From positions 106,867,893 through 106,931,892 of the forward strand of contig NC_082688.1 in assembly GCF_949987515.2 (NCBI RefSeq): a stretch of 64,000 bases of DNA, read 5' to 3'. Both the position numbers and the translations under genes were made by a program. The notes beneath the pieces are model-generated. The model ran no database searches, was not told the origin of the DNA, and worked only from the letters and a program-made list of their open reading frames with translations. Below, one piece after another: positions 49,488 through 60,939 of this stretch; within the stretch, counting starts at the first letter, position 1, and every line of letters begins with the position of its first letter. This DNA comes from Delphinus delphis. Lineage: Eukaryota > Chordata > Mammalia > Artiodactyla > Delphinidae.

Positions 49488-51008
49488 TCTTTTTCAGATT
49501 CTTTTCCCTTATAGCTTATTACAAAACATTGAGTATAGTTCCCTGTGCTATATAGTAGGACCTTGTTGGTTATCTATTTATATATAGTAGTGTGTATATG
49601 TTAATCCCGTCCTCCCAATTTATCCCTCCCCTCCCCCTTCCCCTTTGGTAACCATAAGTTTGTCTTCTATGTCTGTGGATCTACTTCTGTTTTGTAAATA
49701 AGTTCATTTGTATCTTTTTTTTTTTTTTAGATTCCACATATAAGCAATATCATATAATATTTGTCTTTCTCTGTCTGACTTACTTAACTTAGTATGATAA
49801 TCTCTAGGTCCATCCATGTTGCTGCAAATGGCATTACTTCATTCGTTTTTATGACTAATATTCCATTATATATACATAATGGAATATTATATAATATTAT
49901 ATAATATATAATATATTATATAATATATCTTACATATAATATATCATATATAAAGATTATATAATATACATCATATATAATACATCACATATTATATATG
50001 ACATACATAATATATGATATATTATATATTACATATATAATATATGTAATATCGCATATTATATAATATGCAACATATAACATGTGAAATGCGACATATA
50101 ATATATATGATATATTATATGTAATATGTATCTTATTATATATGCGTGTTATGTATAATATATCGTGCATATTATATATGATATGTAATACATATTATAT
50201 TACATGATATATCATATATAATATATCACATATCGTATATGGTGTTATATAATATTACATATTATATATGTAATATATACTATGTAATACATAATATATT
50301 AACATGTGATATATGATGCAATATATTGCATATTATATATCATATGTAATATGTAACATATTATATAATAATATAATTTATATATTATATTGTGTAATAT
50401 ATAATATATTATATAATATGTCATATATAATAATATATAATATATAATAATAGATATAATAGATATACGAATATTCCATTTTATATATATATAATGGAAT
50501 ATATATATACCATAACTATAGCATAATGGAATATATATATACCATAACATAATGGTGTATATATATACCATATATATGGTGTATATATATACCATAACAT
50601 ATACCATATAATGGTGTATATATATACCATAACTTCTTTATCCATTCATCTATCAATGGATAAAGTGATCCAACATTTAGATCACTTCCATGTCTTGGCT
50701 ATTGTAAATAGCGCTGCAATGAACACTGGGGTGCATGTACCTTTTCTTATTATGCTTTTCTCCGCATATGTGCCCAGGAGTGGGATTGAGGAATCATGTG
50801 GTAACTATTATTAGTGTTTTAAGGAACCTCCATACTGTTCTCCATAGTGGCTGTACCAATTTACATTCCCACCAACATTGTAGGAGGTTTCATTTTCTCC
50901 ACATCATTTCTAGCATTTATTATTTGTAGACTTTTTGGTGATGGCCATTCTGATTGGAGTGAGGTGATACTTCATTGTAATTTTGATTTGTTTCTCTAAT
51001 CATTAGGT
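49347..51008 (-). repeat. Younger L1 3' portion, reverse, inserted in an old L1
   Basis: T-rich start, GTATAGTTGATTTACAATGTC and ATAGTTCCCTGTGCTATATAG (3' UTR), CCATCCATGTTGCTGCAAATG (ORF2 end) to GATTGGAGTGAGGTGATAC. TGATCTTTTC / TGAGCTTTTC (49107 and 51008) look like its target duplication. Confidence 0.8.
49867..50630. repeat. ~760-bp AT-rich repeat expansion inside the L1
   Basis: Almost pure A/T made of TATATAATAT-like words, ending in about five ~26-32 bp units of the ATAATGGTGTATATATATAC type. It replaces the short TATATATACC stretch that normally separates ATTCCATT from the CTTCTTTATCCATTCATC block in L1. Confidence 0.95.
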
Positions 51009-51771
51009 GAGCTTTTCAATAGATGGTGCTGGATCAATTGGATCTCCATATGAGAGAAAATTAATCATGATCCTTACCTAACACCAAACAAAATAGCCAT
51101 TCCCAATGGATTGAATATCTAAACATGAAAAGTAAAACTCAGATTTTAGGAAAAAATGGGAGAACATTTTCATGACCTTGAAGTAGATAAAGATTTTTAA
51201 AACAGGTTACAAAAAGCAGTAGCCATAAAGGAAAAAAATAGATAAATTAGATTACTTTAAAATTAAGAACTTCTGTTCATCAAACATCACCATAAGAGAG
51301 TCAAATGTGACTCACAGAATGGGCGAAGACATTTGTAATATGTATACAAAACAAAAATTCTTAGCTAGAATATATAGAAAACAATCCTACGAATCTATAA
51401 GAAATAAGAATATCACTCAATAGAAAAAATGCAGAAAAGACATGAACATTCACTTCAAAAGAAGGACATCCAAATGGCCAATAAACCCATGAAAAGGGCT
51501 AAAATTCATTTGCCATCAGGAAAATGCAAATTAAAACCAAAATGAGATGCCACCTTATCCCAACCAGAATGGCTGAAATGAAAAAGACAGAATATATTAA
51601 GTACTGGAGAAGATGTGGAACTGAAACTCTCATAGACTGTCGATAGGAGTGTATATTGGTACAACCACTTTGAAAAAAACATTTCACTTTATCTATAAAG
51701 CTGAGCATGTACATAATCTATAACCCAGAATTTCTACTGCTAGGTGTATACTCTACATAAAAATGTACATG

Positions 51772-52111
51772 GGGCTTCCCTGGTGGCGCAGTGGTTAAGA
51801 ATCCGCCTGCCAATTCAGGGGACATGGGTTCGAGCCCTGGTCTGGGAAGAACCCACATGCCGCAGAGCAACTAAGCCTGTGTGCCACAACTACTGAGCCT
51901 GCACTCTAGAGCCTGCGAGCCACAACTACTGAAGCCCGCGCGCCTAGAGCGTGTGCTCTGCAACAAGAGAAGCCACCACAATGAGAAGCCTGGGCCCCGC
52001 AACAAAGAGTAGCCCCGCCTCACTGCAACTAGAGAAAGCCCGCTTGCAGCAGCAAAGACCCAATGCAGCCAAAAATTAAATAAATGAATAAATAAATAAA
52101 TTTATTTTTTT
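51772..52111 (+). repeat. CHR-1-like SINE inside the old L1
   Basis: GGGCTTCCCTGGTGGCGCAG to AAATAAATTTATTTTTTT; perfect duplication AAATGTACATG (51761-51771 and 52112-52122). Confidence 0.95.
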
Positions 52112-52477
52112 AAATGTACATGTATTCACCAAAAGACACAAGAATGTTCATAGCAGCACAAGGCAACAGTAGCCAAACACTGGAACACAGTAGAATGAGT
52201 GTTTTACTCTAGGGACTACTTTATGGTGATAAGAATGAACAAATACCGCCACATAGCAACATGGAAAACTCTCTTGAGCATAAAGTTGAATAAAAAGAAG
52301 CCACACAGAAATGAGTACAAATTGTATGATTTCAATTATAGGTACAACAAATATCAGATCTCTAGAGCTAACTTATCTTGCATAATTGAAATTTGATACA
52401 TGTTGACTAGCAACTTATTTCCTCTTCCCCCAGGCAACTACCTTTACATTTTTTGCTTCTATGTGTTTGACTTTTTA

Positions 52478-52603
52478 TTTTATTTATTTTTTTGGCCACG
52501 CCACATGGCTTGTGGGATCTTAGTTCCCTGACCGGGGATCAAACCTGGGCCCTCAGCAGTGAGAGCGTGGAGCACCACCCACTGGACCACCAGGGAATTC
52601 CTG
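52478..52603 (-). repeat. Short tRNA(Glu)-derived SINE, reverse
   Basis: TTTTGGCCACGCCACATGGC to CCACCAGGGAATTCC; TTGACT recurs at both sides. Confidence 0.85.
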
Positions 52604-52779
52604 GGATTGACTATTTTAGATACTTAATATAACTGGAATCTTGCATATTTTTTTTAAACTCCCTAGAGTTGGCTGTATAGCCATGTTGAGGACTTTGGGC
52701 ATAGTATTTTGCTCCTACCCCTGGTACAGTAACAATCATTTTGTATTAGGAATATTCCTCGCTGGTTTGCCTTCAGTAG

Positions 52780-52885
52780 CTCTAGGCTCATTAACAGAAG
52801 GAACGATATTCTGTTCACTTGGGTATCTTCAGTGCCCAGAAGAACACCTGGCACAGAGTGAATAGTCCATATGTGTTTGTTGAAT
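52780..52885 (+). repeat. L2 3' end
   Basis: GGTATCTTCAGTGCCCAGAA, CCTGGCACAGAGTGAATAGT, GTTTGTTGAATTGG. Confidence 0.6.
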
Positions 52886-52959
52886 TGGAGTGGCCCTTCC
52901 AATTATCATAGAGGGTAGGATTTACCATTGCCACCAGCCAGCCAGACTTCTTCAGCATA

Positions 52960-53600
52960 GCTCTTCAATTCAACATACATTTTTAAAGAGTCTCCTTTGA
53001 GTCAAACACTGGACTGGTGTGCTGGAGTTGTGAAGAAGAGGAAGGTCAGTCCTTAGAGCCAGATGCTCTGTCAGGCAGGGGCGACATCGGAGACTCCCGG
53101 GGGCAGGTCCATGCTTGGTGGAGGAGCCTCAGATGAAGTGATCAGCTCTGCTTGGGTGGACCTGAGATACTTCCAAGAGTGAGTGATGCCTGAGCCACAT
53201 CCCAGCGAGCGACTAGGAGTTTGCCAGGGGGGCAAGGAAGGCAAAAGCATTTCGGGAAGATAGAAAATCCATGTCCATGAGTAGAACAGCTTGACACCAG
53301 GTGGAGAGATGGAGGAGGGTGAAGGGTGAGAGGTGAATGGCTTGGTAAAGAGGTTGGATGCATCCTGCAACAATGGGAAGTCAGTGAAGGGTGAAACAGG
53401 AGAGTAGCAGGACCCAGTGTGCAGTTTTAGAGAGATCACTCTGGTTGCAGTGGGGAGGATGGATTATAAAGCAAAACTGAAGACCGAGGGACCAGTAGGA
53501 GAGGGTGAGGATATTGTAATGATCCAGGTGTGAGAAGACAAGCGCTTGAGTTGGGCAAAGCCTGTGGGGATGAAGAGGTGGGGACAGGTAAGGGCCTGAG
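52960..53600 (-). repeat. Long L2, reverse
   Basis: GAGTCAAACACTGGACTGGT near the left; AGAGATCACTCTGGTTGCAG and TTGTAATGATCCAGGTGTGAG at right follow the antisense L2 over ~600 bp. Confidence 0.65.
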
Positions 53601-54649
53601 TAGGAAGATTCCCCACCTTCTCCTGTAAAAAGTTTGGGGAAAGGGAGGTGAGCAAGAGGTATATTATACAGGTAATATTCTCTTTTCAAATTTTCCTCCT
53701 TCGCGCCAGAAAAAGACAGAAAAGCAGAAAGAGGGGGTGGGATTCTGGAGGACAGGCAGTCCATATACTAATGTCACTGGGGAATGTAACCTGCTCACAA
53801 CGTCCATCTATTATGTTAGGTGAAGATACATTTTCAGCTGAAAAGAATTATTCTAAAACATGGGCGTGAAACAAATGAGCGCATGAAATCATGTTGTCCA
53901 CAGGCCTCAGCAGAACGTTTTCCTTAGATAGCAGCCTCGGGATAACACTGCCAGCATTCCCCAGTCCCAGAAAGAATCTGTGCTTTTGTCACTCAGTGAT
54001 TTCTAACAGGAATAAAAAAACCCCTCTGCTTATGTAAGAAATGCATCTGAAACTCCATGGCTGGCAGGTGCTTGAGATCGTTGAGCAGATGTCTGTGTGA
54101 AGCACCCGAAGTCCTCTATGTACGTTGGAAAGCACACATACGCCAGCTCCCTGCTGCTGTCCTGGAGAAAATATTCCAGACATGCAGCAAGGGGCTCTGT
54201 GCCTTTCCTCCCTGACTTCTCTCCTGTGGAGTATGAACCCAGGATAGGGTCTACTCAGAATCCTCTGTCCGTTGGCATTTGGAAAGGTCTTAACTGACTC
54301 CATCTATGTGGTACCTCCAAGCAAGACTGAACCCAGCTAACCAAGGATCTCTGTGCAGCTTCTGGAGTTGTCACCGAGTCTCACAAGCCTTCCTGGTGTT
54401 AATCCTGCATCCTGGATGCCCTTCTCCCCAGACTCCCTCTCGTAGGTTTTGGGGCAGCTACCTGTCGCCTCTCCCTGTCTACCAAGCTCCCCCCTCCCCC
54501 CATAGTGATGGGATCATTACATTCTTTTTCAAGCTGACTACCACCTGCTCCCCTTTCCCTTTGACGGGTGGGTGGTGCCTCTCCCTCCAGGGGAAAAGGA
54601 AAGCACAGGTGCACATTCCTGCTTTTCACAGGGTGGTGCACAGGGCAGC
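53601..54649. other. Unrecognised sequence
   Basis: No gene, RNA or repeat recognised. Confidence 0.4.
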
Positions 54650-55020
54650 CTGGTGCCCTTGGAGGGGGGCTGGGAGCCAGGAAAATGTGGGGCTCCAATG
54701 ACAGCTCTTTCTCTCCTCATTTCGGGGATCCTGGGCAGGTCATATATCCTCTCTACCCCTCTGTTTCTTCCTGCAGAAAACAAGGGCAAACCCTCCCTTA
54801 AGTAAGACAATCCTTTGCAGGGATCCAAACATGGAGGAGGGCACAAGGCAAATACTCAGCAGATGTGGGTTCCCTTCTGTGGGACGCACACACTGATCCT
54901 AGCAAAGGGCATCACTAACTGTATTTCACATCGGAGGAAGCTGGGGGAGGGAATGACGTGAATTACTCAAAAAATCATGCAGCAGAAATTTCAGAATTTG
55001 AACGCAGATCTGCTTGGCTC
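54650..55020. repeat. Two MIR-like fragments in opposite orientation
   Basis: 54650-54800 plus (GGATCCTGGGCAGGTCATAT) and 54890-55020 minus (ACTGTATTTCACATCGGAGG, GAATTTGAACGCAGATCTGC). Confidence 0.4.
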
Positions 55021-55154
55021 CAAAGCAAACCTTCCCTCTGCCCTCCCCCGCCTTCCTCCAAGACCCTCACCCTTCTCATCTTCTGTCTTTCTTTACTGTT
55101 TTCTTTTCTTCTGCCTATAACGTATTCAGGGCTGCACCGTTATTAGAAATAAAA

Positions 55155-55740
55155 ACCCAGTCTTAAAAAAGCGGGAAATTCTGATACAGGCTACAACATA
55201 AGTGAAACTTGAGGATGTTATGATAAGTGAAAGCAGCTAGTCACAAAAGGACAACTACATGAGGTCCTACAGAAGTCAGATTCACAGAGACTGAGAGGAG
55301 GGTAGAGTTGCCAGGAGTTGGACAGAGGAGGAAACGGGGAGCTAGTTTTAATGGGTGCACAGTTTCAGTTTGGGAAGATGAAAAGAGTTCTGTGGATAGA
55401 TGGCATTGATGGTTCACAAGGTGAATGTGCTTAATGACATTTGAACTGGACACTTAAAAATGACTAAAATGGGGCTTTCCTGGTGGCCCAGTTGTTGAGA
55501 TTCCGCCTGCCGATGCAGGGGACGTGGGTTCGTGCCCCGGTCCGGGAAGATCCCACATGCTGCGGAGTGGCTGGGCTCGTGAGCCATGGCCGCTGAGCCT
55601 GCGTCCGGAGCCTGTGCTCTGCAATGGGAGGGGCCACAGCAGTGAGAGGCTTGCGTACCGCAAAAAAAAAAAAAGACTAAAATGATAAATTTTAGGTTAT
55701 GTCTATTTAACCACAATTTAAAAATGAAATAAAGACAAAT
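55155..55740 (+). repeat. Old L1 3' end with a SINE insertion
   Basis: GAGGTCCTACAGAAGTCAGA, AATGGGTGCACAGTTTCAGT, CATTTGAACTGGACACTTAA then, after the SINE, GATAAATTTTAGGTTATGTC. Confidence 0.65.
55472..55674 (+). repeat. CHR-2-like SINE
   Basis: GGGCTTTCCTGGTGGCCCAG to GCGTACCGC plus A tail; perfect duplication GACTAAAATG (55462-55471 and 55675-55684). A 3-nt deletion lies in its CCTGCGTCCGGAG segment. Confidence 0.95.
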
Positions 55741-55864
55741 ACAGTAAAATATCTGTGGCCTTGTTTGCCTTTTGCTCCTCCTCCCCCAGGTAGATGCTTT
55801 AAGATGCTTGGTCATGTTTTAAGATGAGTGTAAATGAATTACCTCACAGCTGTTTGGTGGCTAC

Positions 55865-56408
55865 TGTGGACTGAATTGCATCCCCCCTCCCCAATTCATA
55901 TGTTGAAGCCCTAACCCCCAATGCGACTATATTTGGAGGTGAGGCCTTTAGGAAGGTAATTAAGGTGAAATGAGGTCATAAGGATGGGGCCATCATCCAG
56001 TAGGGCTGGTGTTCTTATAAAAATAGGAAGTGGGACTTCCCTGGCGGTCCAGCGGTTAAGACTCCACGCTTCCACTGCAGGGGGCGCGGATTCCATTCCT
56101 GGTCGGGGAACTAAGATCCCACATGCCGGGTGGCACAGCCAAAAAGTAAAAAAAAATTTAAAAATAGAAGATAAATAAAAATAAAAAGAGGAAGAGACAT
56201 TGGCGCACTCTCTTTCTCCCCGCGCACACAGAGGAAAGGCTGTATGAAGACGGATCGGGAAGGTGGCCGTCTGCAAGCCAGGAAGAGTGCTCTCACCAGG
56301 ATCTGAAGTTGTCAACACCTTGACCTGGGACCTCCAGGCTCCAGAACTGAGAAAATAGATTTCCGCAATTTAAACCACACAGTCTGTGGCATTTTGTGAT
56401 GGGAACTC
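55865..56408 (+). repeat. MLT1-type MaLR LTR split by a short SINE
   Basis: TGTGGACTGAATTGCATCCC, ATATGTTGAAGCCCTAACCC, GGTGTTCTTATAAAAATAGG left of the SINE; GGACCTCCAGGCTCCAGAAC and AAACCACACAGTCTGTGGCA right of it. Confidence 0.8.
56031..56182 (+). repeat. Short tRNA(Glu)-derived SINE
   Basis: TGGGACTTCCCTGGCGGTCC to GGCACAGCCAAAAAG with A-rich tail; duplication AAAAATAGGAAG / AAAAAGAGGAAG (56019 and 56183). Confidence 0.88.
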
Positions 56409-57239
56409 TCATAGCGGGGCTCGCCCCAAGGGAGTTTCTTCTGTCACCTGGCTTGGTGGTGGGCGGGTTGTGTGGCCCAGTGGTCAGTGACCCTTCCTTT
56501 GGGTCAGCACAGCCAGCCCAGCTCTGACCCCTCCTGACACCTGTCCCTTCAGAGGTGGACATAGAGCCGTTCCTCAAGGAGAACATCCTCACTGACAGTG
56601 ACAGAGGGAGGAGCAAGACCCCTTCCCCCTGACCCAGGAGACTGGTGTTGGGTAGGGAGGGCCAACAACTGGGCGGGGGAGTGTCTAAGACTTACCCTAC
56701 TCACAAGCTAGTGAGTTAACCTGCCAGTTTTCTGCTTGCTGGTAGGAGACATGAGACTTCTGGGTCAGAGGCAAAGGATCCTACTACTCAGAGCAACAAC
56801 AGGGTATCAGCATCTGTGCTTGTCTTCCCCCACCCCGTTCCCAGAGGGTGCTGTGATGGGGTCAGTGCTGCCTGCACAGGAACAGGTGGCTTAAGGGGAA
56901 GGAGCTTCGTGAGCCCAAGTCATTTCCAAAGGGCAGGAAGCTGGTCTGAATTTTGCTCCCCAGGGCAAAATGTGAATCTCTCTTACATTAGACAGCAAAC
57001 ACACCTGCGCTTGCCTGCCGAGGGCCACACCCCTCTCTCTCCAGGCGATCTGCCACACCAGCACCCTGGTAGGAGACACGGCGAGATATAGAAGCTAGTG
57101 GCTCTGCTGCACTGATGGAACCCTGCCTGGGACAGCCCCACACACAGCTTCAAGAAGCTGCACTATTTCTGATCCACAGTAGATACTCACTCTACGTAGT
57201 GGAAGCAGTCCTGGAACCTACACTTGAACGTGCATGGGT
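56409..57239. other. Unrecognised sequence
   Basis: No gene or repeat recognised. Confidence 0.4.
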
Positions 57240-57800
57240 CTGATATCCTGCAACTTCACAATATGTCTGCTTTTAAAATGCGGGTTTTATTATGATTCGG
57301 GTATGGTAAGGCTAACAGGTCAGGAGAAGACTCAGCACTGATGCAGTAGTTTATGACTCACGGTTCTCAAGAGGAGGGGGCCACACCCACCGAACCACAC
57401 GGGGAAGCGCCAGGGTCTGTCCGGAGGCAGAGGGAGTGAGGGGCCATCATGGTTGCCACAGGGAGGGGCAGGCAAGGCAGGGGAAGCAGGCTTAGGATAG
57501 GCCAGTCTGAATCATTTCAGCGGGCTCTGGGGCCCAAAGCTGTCCCTACTTGTCTGGTACCTGGGCCTCCGGTGATTAGGACAGGGGGACAGTGGCCCAG
57601 AGTGTGGGCGCTGGTTAAAGGACGTGGCTGGGGAAGGGGGCTGGAATTGGTTGGTTTGCACATGAAAGGTGAGCACCTACCCCATTCCTTTACTTTGCCC
57701 AAGAACCGGCTGGCGCTGGGGGCAGGAGAGGGTCCTTCCCGGGTCAGCAAGGCCCCAGATGTCAAAGCATCGGAGTAAAAAGACATACTTAATTCAAAGT
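57240..57800 (+). repeat. Unnamed dispersed repeat, copy A
   Basis: Shares ordered blocks with the reverse complement of 62440-63090: GTAAGGCTAACAGGTC-like, TTCTCAAGAGG, GGGGAAGCAGGCTTAGGA, TCATTTCAGCGGGCTCTGG, GTCTGGTACCTGGGC and GGCCCCAGATGTCAAAGCATC. Possibly an LTR or other medium-copy element. Confidence 0.7.
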
Positions 57801-57917
57801 CACATGAAAGCAGTACGTGGCTCTGAAGGCGACGCCAGAAGAATGTGGAAATGAGGAGGCGTGTCAGCTAAGGCACTGCTAGAACTAAAACGCATTTCAC
57901 CCTCAAGTTAGTCCATC

Positions 57918-58045
57918 AGTCGTAAGTGTTCTCTGAGTAGCTGCCACGAGCCAGGCACCGTGCTGGGTGCTGGGCGGACGGGGTGAACTGAACAGACCCG
58001 GCCCTGCCTCGTGGAGCCTGGGGTCAAGCCCTCGCAGGGACCCGC
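57918..58045 (-). repeat. L2 3' end, reverse
   Basis: GCCACGAGCCAGGCACCGTG, CTGGGTGCTGGGCGGACG, CCTCGTGGAGCCTGGGGTC. Confidence 0.65.
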
Positions 58046-58117
58046 TACGTGTAGTCCTCAGCAGCTCCCTGGGGAGCCTAATGACCGCCCCACCCCAACC
58101 CACCCCACTCAATTTGT

Positions 58118-58600
58118 TACCGAGTCCAAGCTCGCTTACCAGGCCAATAAATCGGAGACAGGGTGTCGAGGCAACGAATACCACTTTATTCGGAAAGCCG
58201 GCATACCAAGAAGATGGCAGACTAAGGTCTCCAAATAACCATCTTATCGGGGTCTGGGTGCCAGTTTCTTTAACAGAATCAGAGAGGGAGAGGGGGTGAG
58301 GAAGTAAAGTAAAAAGGGCCATCAGTCTTGCAAAACATCTCCTGGAATGGCCAGCCTGAGGGCGGAATTGTGTTAATTTCAGCCATTTACTGGTAAGCGG
58401 GGTCAGGTTGTCTCCCAGTGAGCGGAACAAAGGCACTTAACACTCATGCAGAAGGGCCCGGTTCCCAGTCAGGCCACTCTGTGTGATTATAATAACAAAA
58501 GCAACGAAAAGCAAAGTCAAAGAAACAGATCCAACATGGAGTCCAAATTAGCTCTTCCCTGTTACAATTTGTCATCTGAAATTGGAGGCGTGTCTCTCTG
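58118..58600 (-). repeat. Endogenous retrovirus LTR, reverse
   Basis: The minus strand reads CCGAATAAAGTGGTATTCGT, then GCCTCGACACCCTGTCTCCG and ends ...GACTCGGTAACA at 58118: a polyadenylation signal with R/U5-like sequence and a CA terminus. Right boundary approximate. No viral genes beside it. Confidence 0.55.
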
Positions 58601-58885
58601 GGGCACATTTGGGCCCCAAGACATCATGCATCTCTCACTATATGGCGTGCTGGGCGGGAAGGAAGACCCTGCCTTTTGGAGCTCCTAGTCTCCAGCAGAG
58701 GCATTTCCAAAGTTTTCTCAGCAGCCCGAGGACCTGTCTGAATCCTCGCATCCGGGCCTCAGCGTTATTTCTTTGTCAGACTGTGTAAGCTCTGTCTGCA
58801 GCAGGCACCGTCCATCACCGCGGTTCTCTACTGTGCTCTTTTGGAAAAGAAATGTAAGTGTTTCTGTAGCTCAGAGGGGCATTTG

Positions 58886-59200
58886 TCTTAGTTCATTCGG
58901 GCTGCTGTAATAAAGTACCATAGACGGGTGGTTTATAAACAACAGAAATTTATCTCTCACAGTTCTGGAGGCTGGGAAGTCCAAGATCAAGGTGCCAGCA
59001 GATTCGGTGTCTGGTGAGAGCCCGCTTCCTGGCTCATGGATGGGCAACTTCTCTGTGTCCCCACGTCGGGGAGGGAAAAGGGCTCCACTCTCCTGATCTA
59101 ATCACCTCCCAGAGGGCCCATCTCCAAATACATTGGGAGTTAGGCTTTCAACATATGAATTTTAGGGAAACACAAACATTCAGTCTACAGCAGCATTCTT
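58886..59200 (-). repeat. MaLR (MLT1/MST-type) LTR, reverse
   Basis: TTAGTTCATTCGGGCTGCTG, AATTTATCTCTCACAGTTCTGG, GAGGGCCCATCTCCAAATAC and TTCAGTCTACAGCA. Confidence 0.75.
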
Positions 59201-59350
59201 TTTTTTTTTTAATTAGATAGTTGATTTACAATGTTGTGTTAGTTTCTGCTGTACAGCAAAGTGAATCAGTTATACACATATATATATATATCCAGTCTTT
59301 TTATACATTTCCTTCCCATTTAGGTCACCACAGAGCATTGAGTAGAGTAT
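59201..59350 (-). repeat. L1 3' end insertion at the MaLR edge, reverse
   Basis: T run, TAGTTGATTTACAATGTTGTG, TCTGCTGTACAGCAAAGTGA. Perfect 12-bp duplication AGCAGCATTCTT (59189-59200 and 59351-59362). Confidence 0.88.
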
Positions 59351-59775
59351 AGCAGCATTCTTATTTGGGGGGGTTTCTGCACTGTTCTCCCTCCCATCCT
59401 CTTCCACCTTTTCTGGAGGTGGGGAAGAGACTGTTAGAAGAATTTCCCTCTGTGATGGATGAAAACTAAATTTTTGTTGGTGCGCACACGGTAGTGTACA
59501 CAGAAGTAGAAGTAGAATGTTTTACACATGAAACTCATAGAATGTTATAAACCAATGTGTCCTCAATAAAAAAAGAAATTAAAGAAAAAAAGAATCTATC
59601 AGATGCTCTCTTAGCAGACTACGACATCCAGCGCGGGGGCCAATGAAGAGATTCCAGAATTAAGTGAGGGATAGCACTTGCTGACATAAACTCTTCTCCA
59701 ACTCTGATTCTAAAATGTCTTTTTCTTCCCACACTAGCCCATGGGTCACAAACTCCTTTGATAATATTTAATAAA

Positions 59776-60285
59776 TGTTGGCAAATATTTTAGGCTTTGC
59801 TGGCCCGGGAGGCTCTGTCCCAGCTACGTAGCTCTGCCAGTGCAGTGCAGAAGCTGCCAGAGAGCTGTATAAAGTGCCACCGACATGAGCTGCAAGGATG
59901 AACCTTGAAAACACGACGCTAAGTGAAAAAACGCCTGGCACAAAGGTCTGTGTATTGTATGGTTACATTTATGTGAAATGTCCAGAATAAGCAAATCAAT
60001 AGAGACAGAAAATAGATGAGCGGCGTCCAGGGGCTGGTGGGAGGGGAGAACGTATCAGCAAGCAACCTCAGGATCTGAATGTACTAAAACCCACCGAGCT
60101 GTACACTGTAAAGGGGTGAATCTCATGGTATGTGAACTACATGTCAACAAAGCTAGTTTTTTAAAACAGCCATAGACAACAGGTAGATAAGTGGGTGTGG
60201 CTTTGTTCCGATGAAACTTTATTTACAAAATGAGGGTGGATGTGGCCCATGGGCTGTAGTTTGCTGAGCCCTGTGCTAGACTGTA
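59776..60285 (+). repeat. hAT-type repeat split by an old L1
   Basis: Left piece AAATATTTTAGGCTTTGCTGG (59787); right piece GCCATAGACAACAGGTAGAT, AAACTTTATTTACAAAATGA, GGGCTGTAGTTTGCTGAGCCC (60171-60285). Order fits one element. Confidence 0.55.
59855..60170 (+). repeat. Old L1 3' end
   Basis: GGATGAACCTTGAAAACACG, GTGAAATGTCCAGAATAAGC, GAGCTGTACACTGTAAAGGG. Confidence 0.7.
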
Positions 60286-60392
60286 AGAGTCATGTAGTCA
60301 GGGCTGTGTCTCGTTTATCATTAACTTCCAGGACCTAGTGTAATAGTGGTCAAATAAGTAAGAACCCAATAAATGTTTGCTGAGTGAAAAAA
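60286..60392 (+). repeat. L2 3' end
   Basis: GACTGTAAGAGTCATGTAGTC and GAACCCAATAAATGTTTGCTG. Confidence 0.6.
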
Positions 60393-60485
60393 AAAAAAAG
60401 CATTTCCCTCTGTAAGATTGGGCCTGATGCTAGGGCTACTTCAAGCCTTTAACTAAGACACAGAGATAGACTTAAGAAATTGCAG

Positions 60486-60837
60486 ACTGGGCTTCCCTGG
60501 TGGCACAGTGGATAAGAATCCACCTGCCAGTGCAGGGGACACGGGTTCAAGCCCTGGTCCGGGAAGATCCCACATGCTGCGGAGCAACTGAGCCCATGCG
60601 CCACAACTACTGAGCCCGTGAGCCACAACTACTGAGCCCGTGTGTCACAACTACTGAAGCCCACGTGCCTAGAGCCCATGCTCCACAACAAAGAGAGGCC
60701 ACCACAGTGAGGAGCCTGCACATCACAACGAAGAGCAGCCCCCACTCGCCGCAACTAGAGAAAGCCCGCGTGCAGCAGCGAAGACCCAACGCAGCTGAAA
60801 ATGAATAAATATAAATAAAATAAAATATTAAAAAAAT
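60486..60837 (+). repeat. CHR-1-like SINE
   Basis: TGGGCTTCCCTGGTGGCACAG through A-rich tail; AAATTGCAG duplicated (60477-60485 and 60838-60846). Confidence 0.93.
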
Positions 60838-60855
60838 AAATTGCAGGCCACTCAT

Positions 60856-60922
60856 AATTATGTAAATATGAGCGTCTGGTGACGCTCATATTTACATAAT
60901 TTACGCTCATATTTACATAATT
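60856..60922. repeat. Perfect 21-bp inverted repeat with an extra direct copy
   Basis: Arms 60856-60876 and 60881-60901 are exact complements around a 4-nt loop TGGT. The right arm's ACGCTCATATTTACATAATT recurs directly at 60903-60922. Confidence 0.97.
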
Positions 60923-60939
60923 ACATATACATCAATGCC

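Larger units (their letters stand above)
48900..52400 (+). repeat. Old L1 (ORF2 end and beyond), split by later insertions
   Basis: Left part ends GTGGAGAAAGGTGATCTTTTC (49096-49116). Right part resumes CTTTTCAATAGATGGTGCTG (51012) and continues through CCAACCAGAATGGCTGAAAT and CAGCACAAGGCAACAGTAGCC to about 52400. Joining the two restores normal L1 order, so the DNA between them was inserted later. Confidence 0.8.

Noticed and set aside
50299..50607. 102-codon Tyr/Ile-rich frame
   Set aside because: Translation of the AT repeat expansion.
57903..58436. 177-codon minus-strand frame
   Set aside because: It spans an L2 fragment and an LTR, so coding is unlikely.
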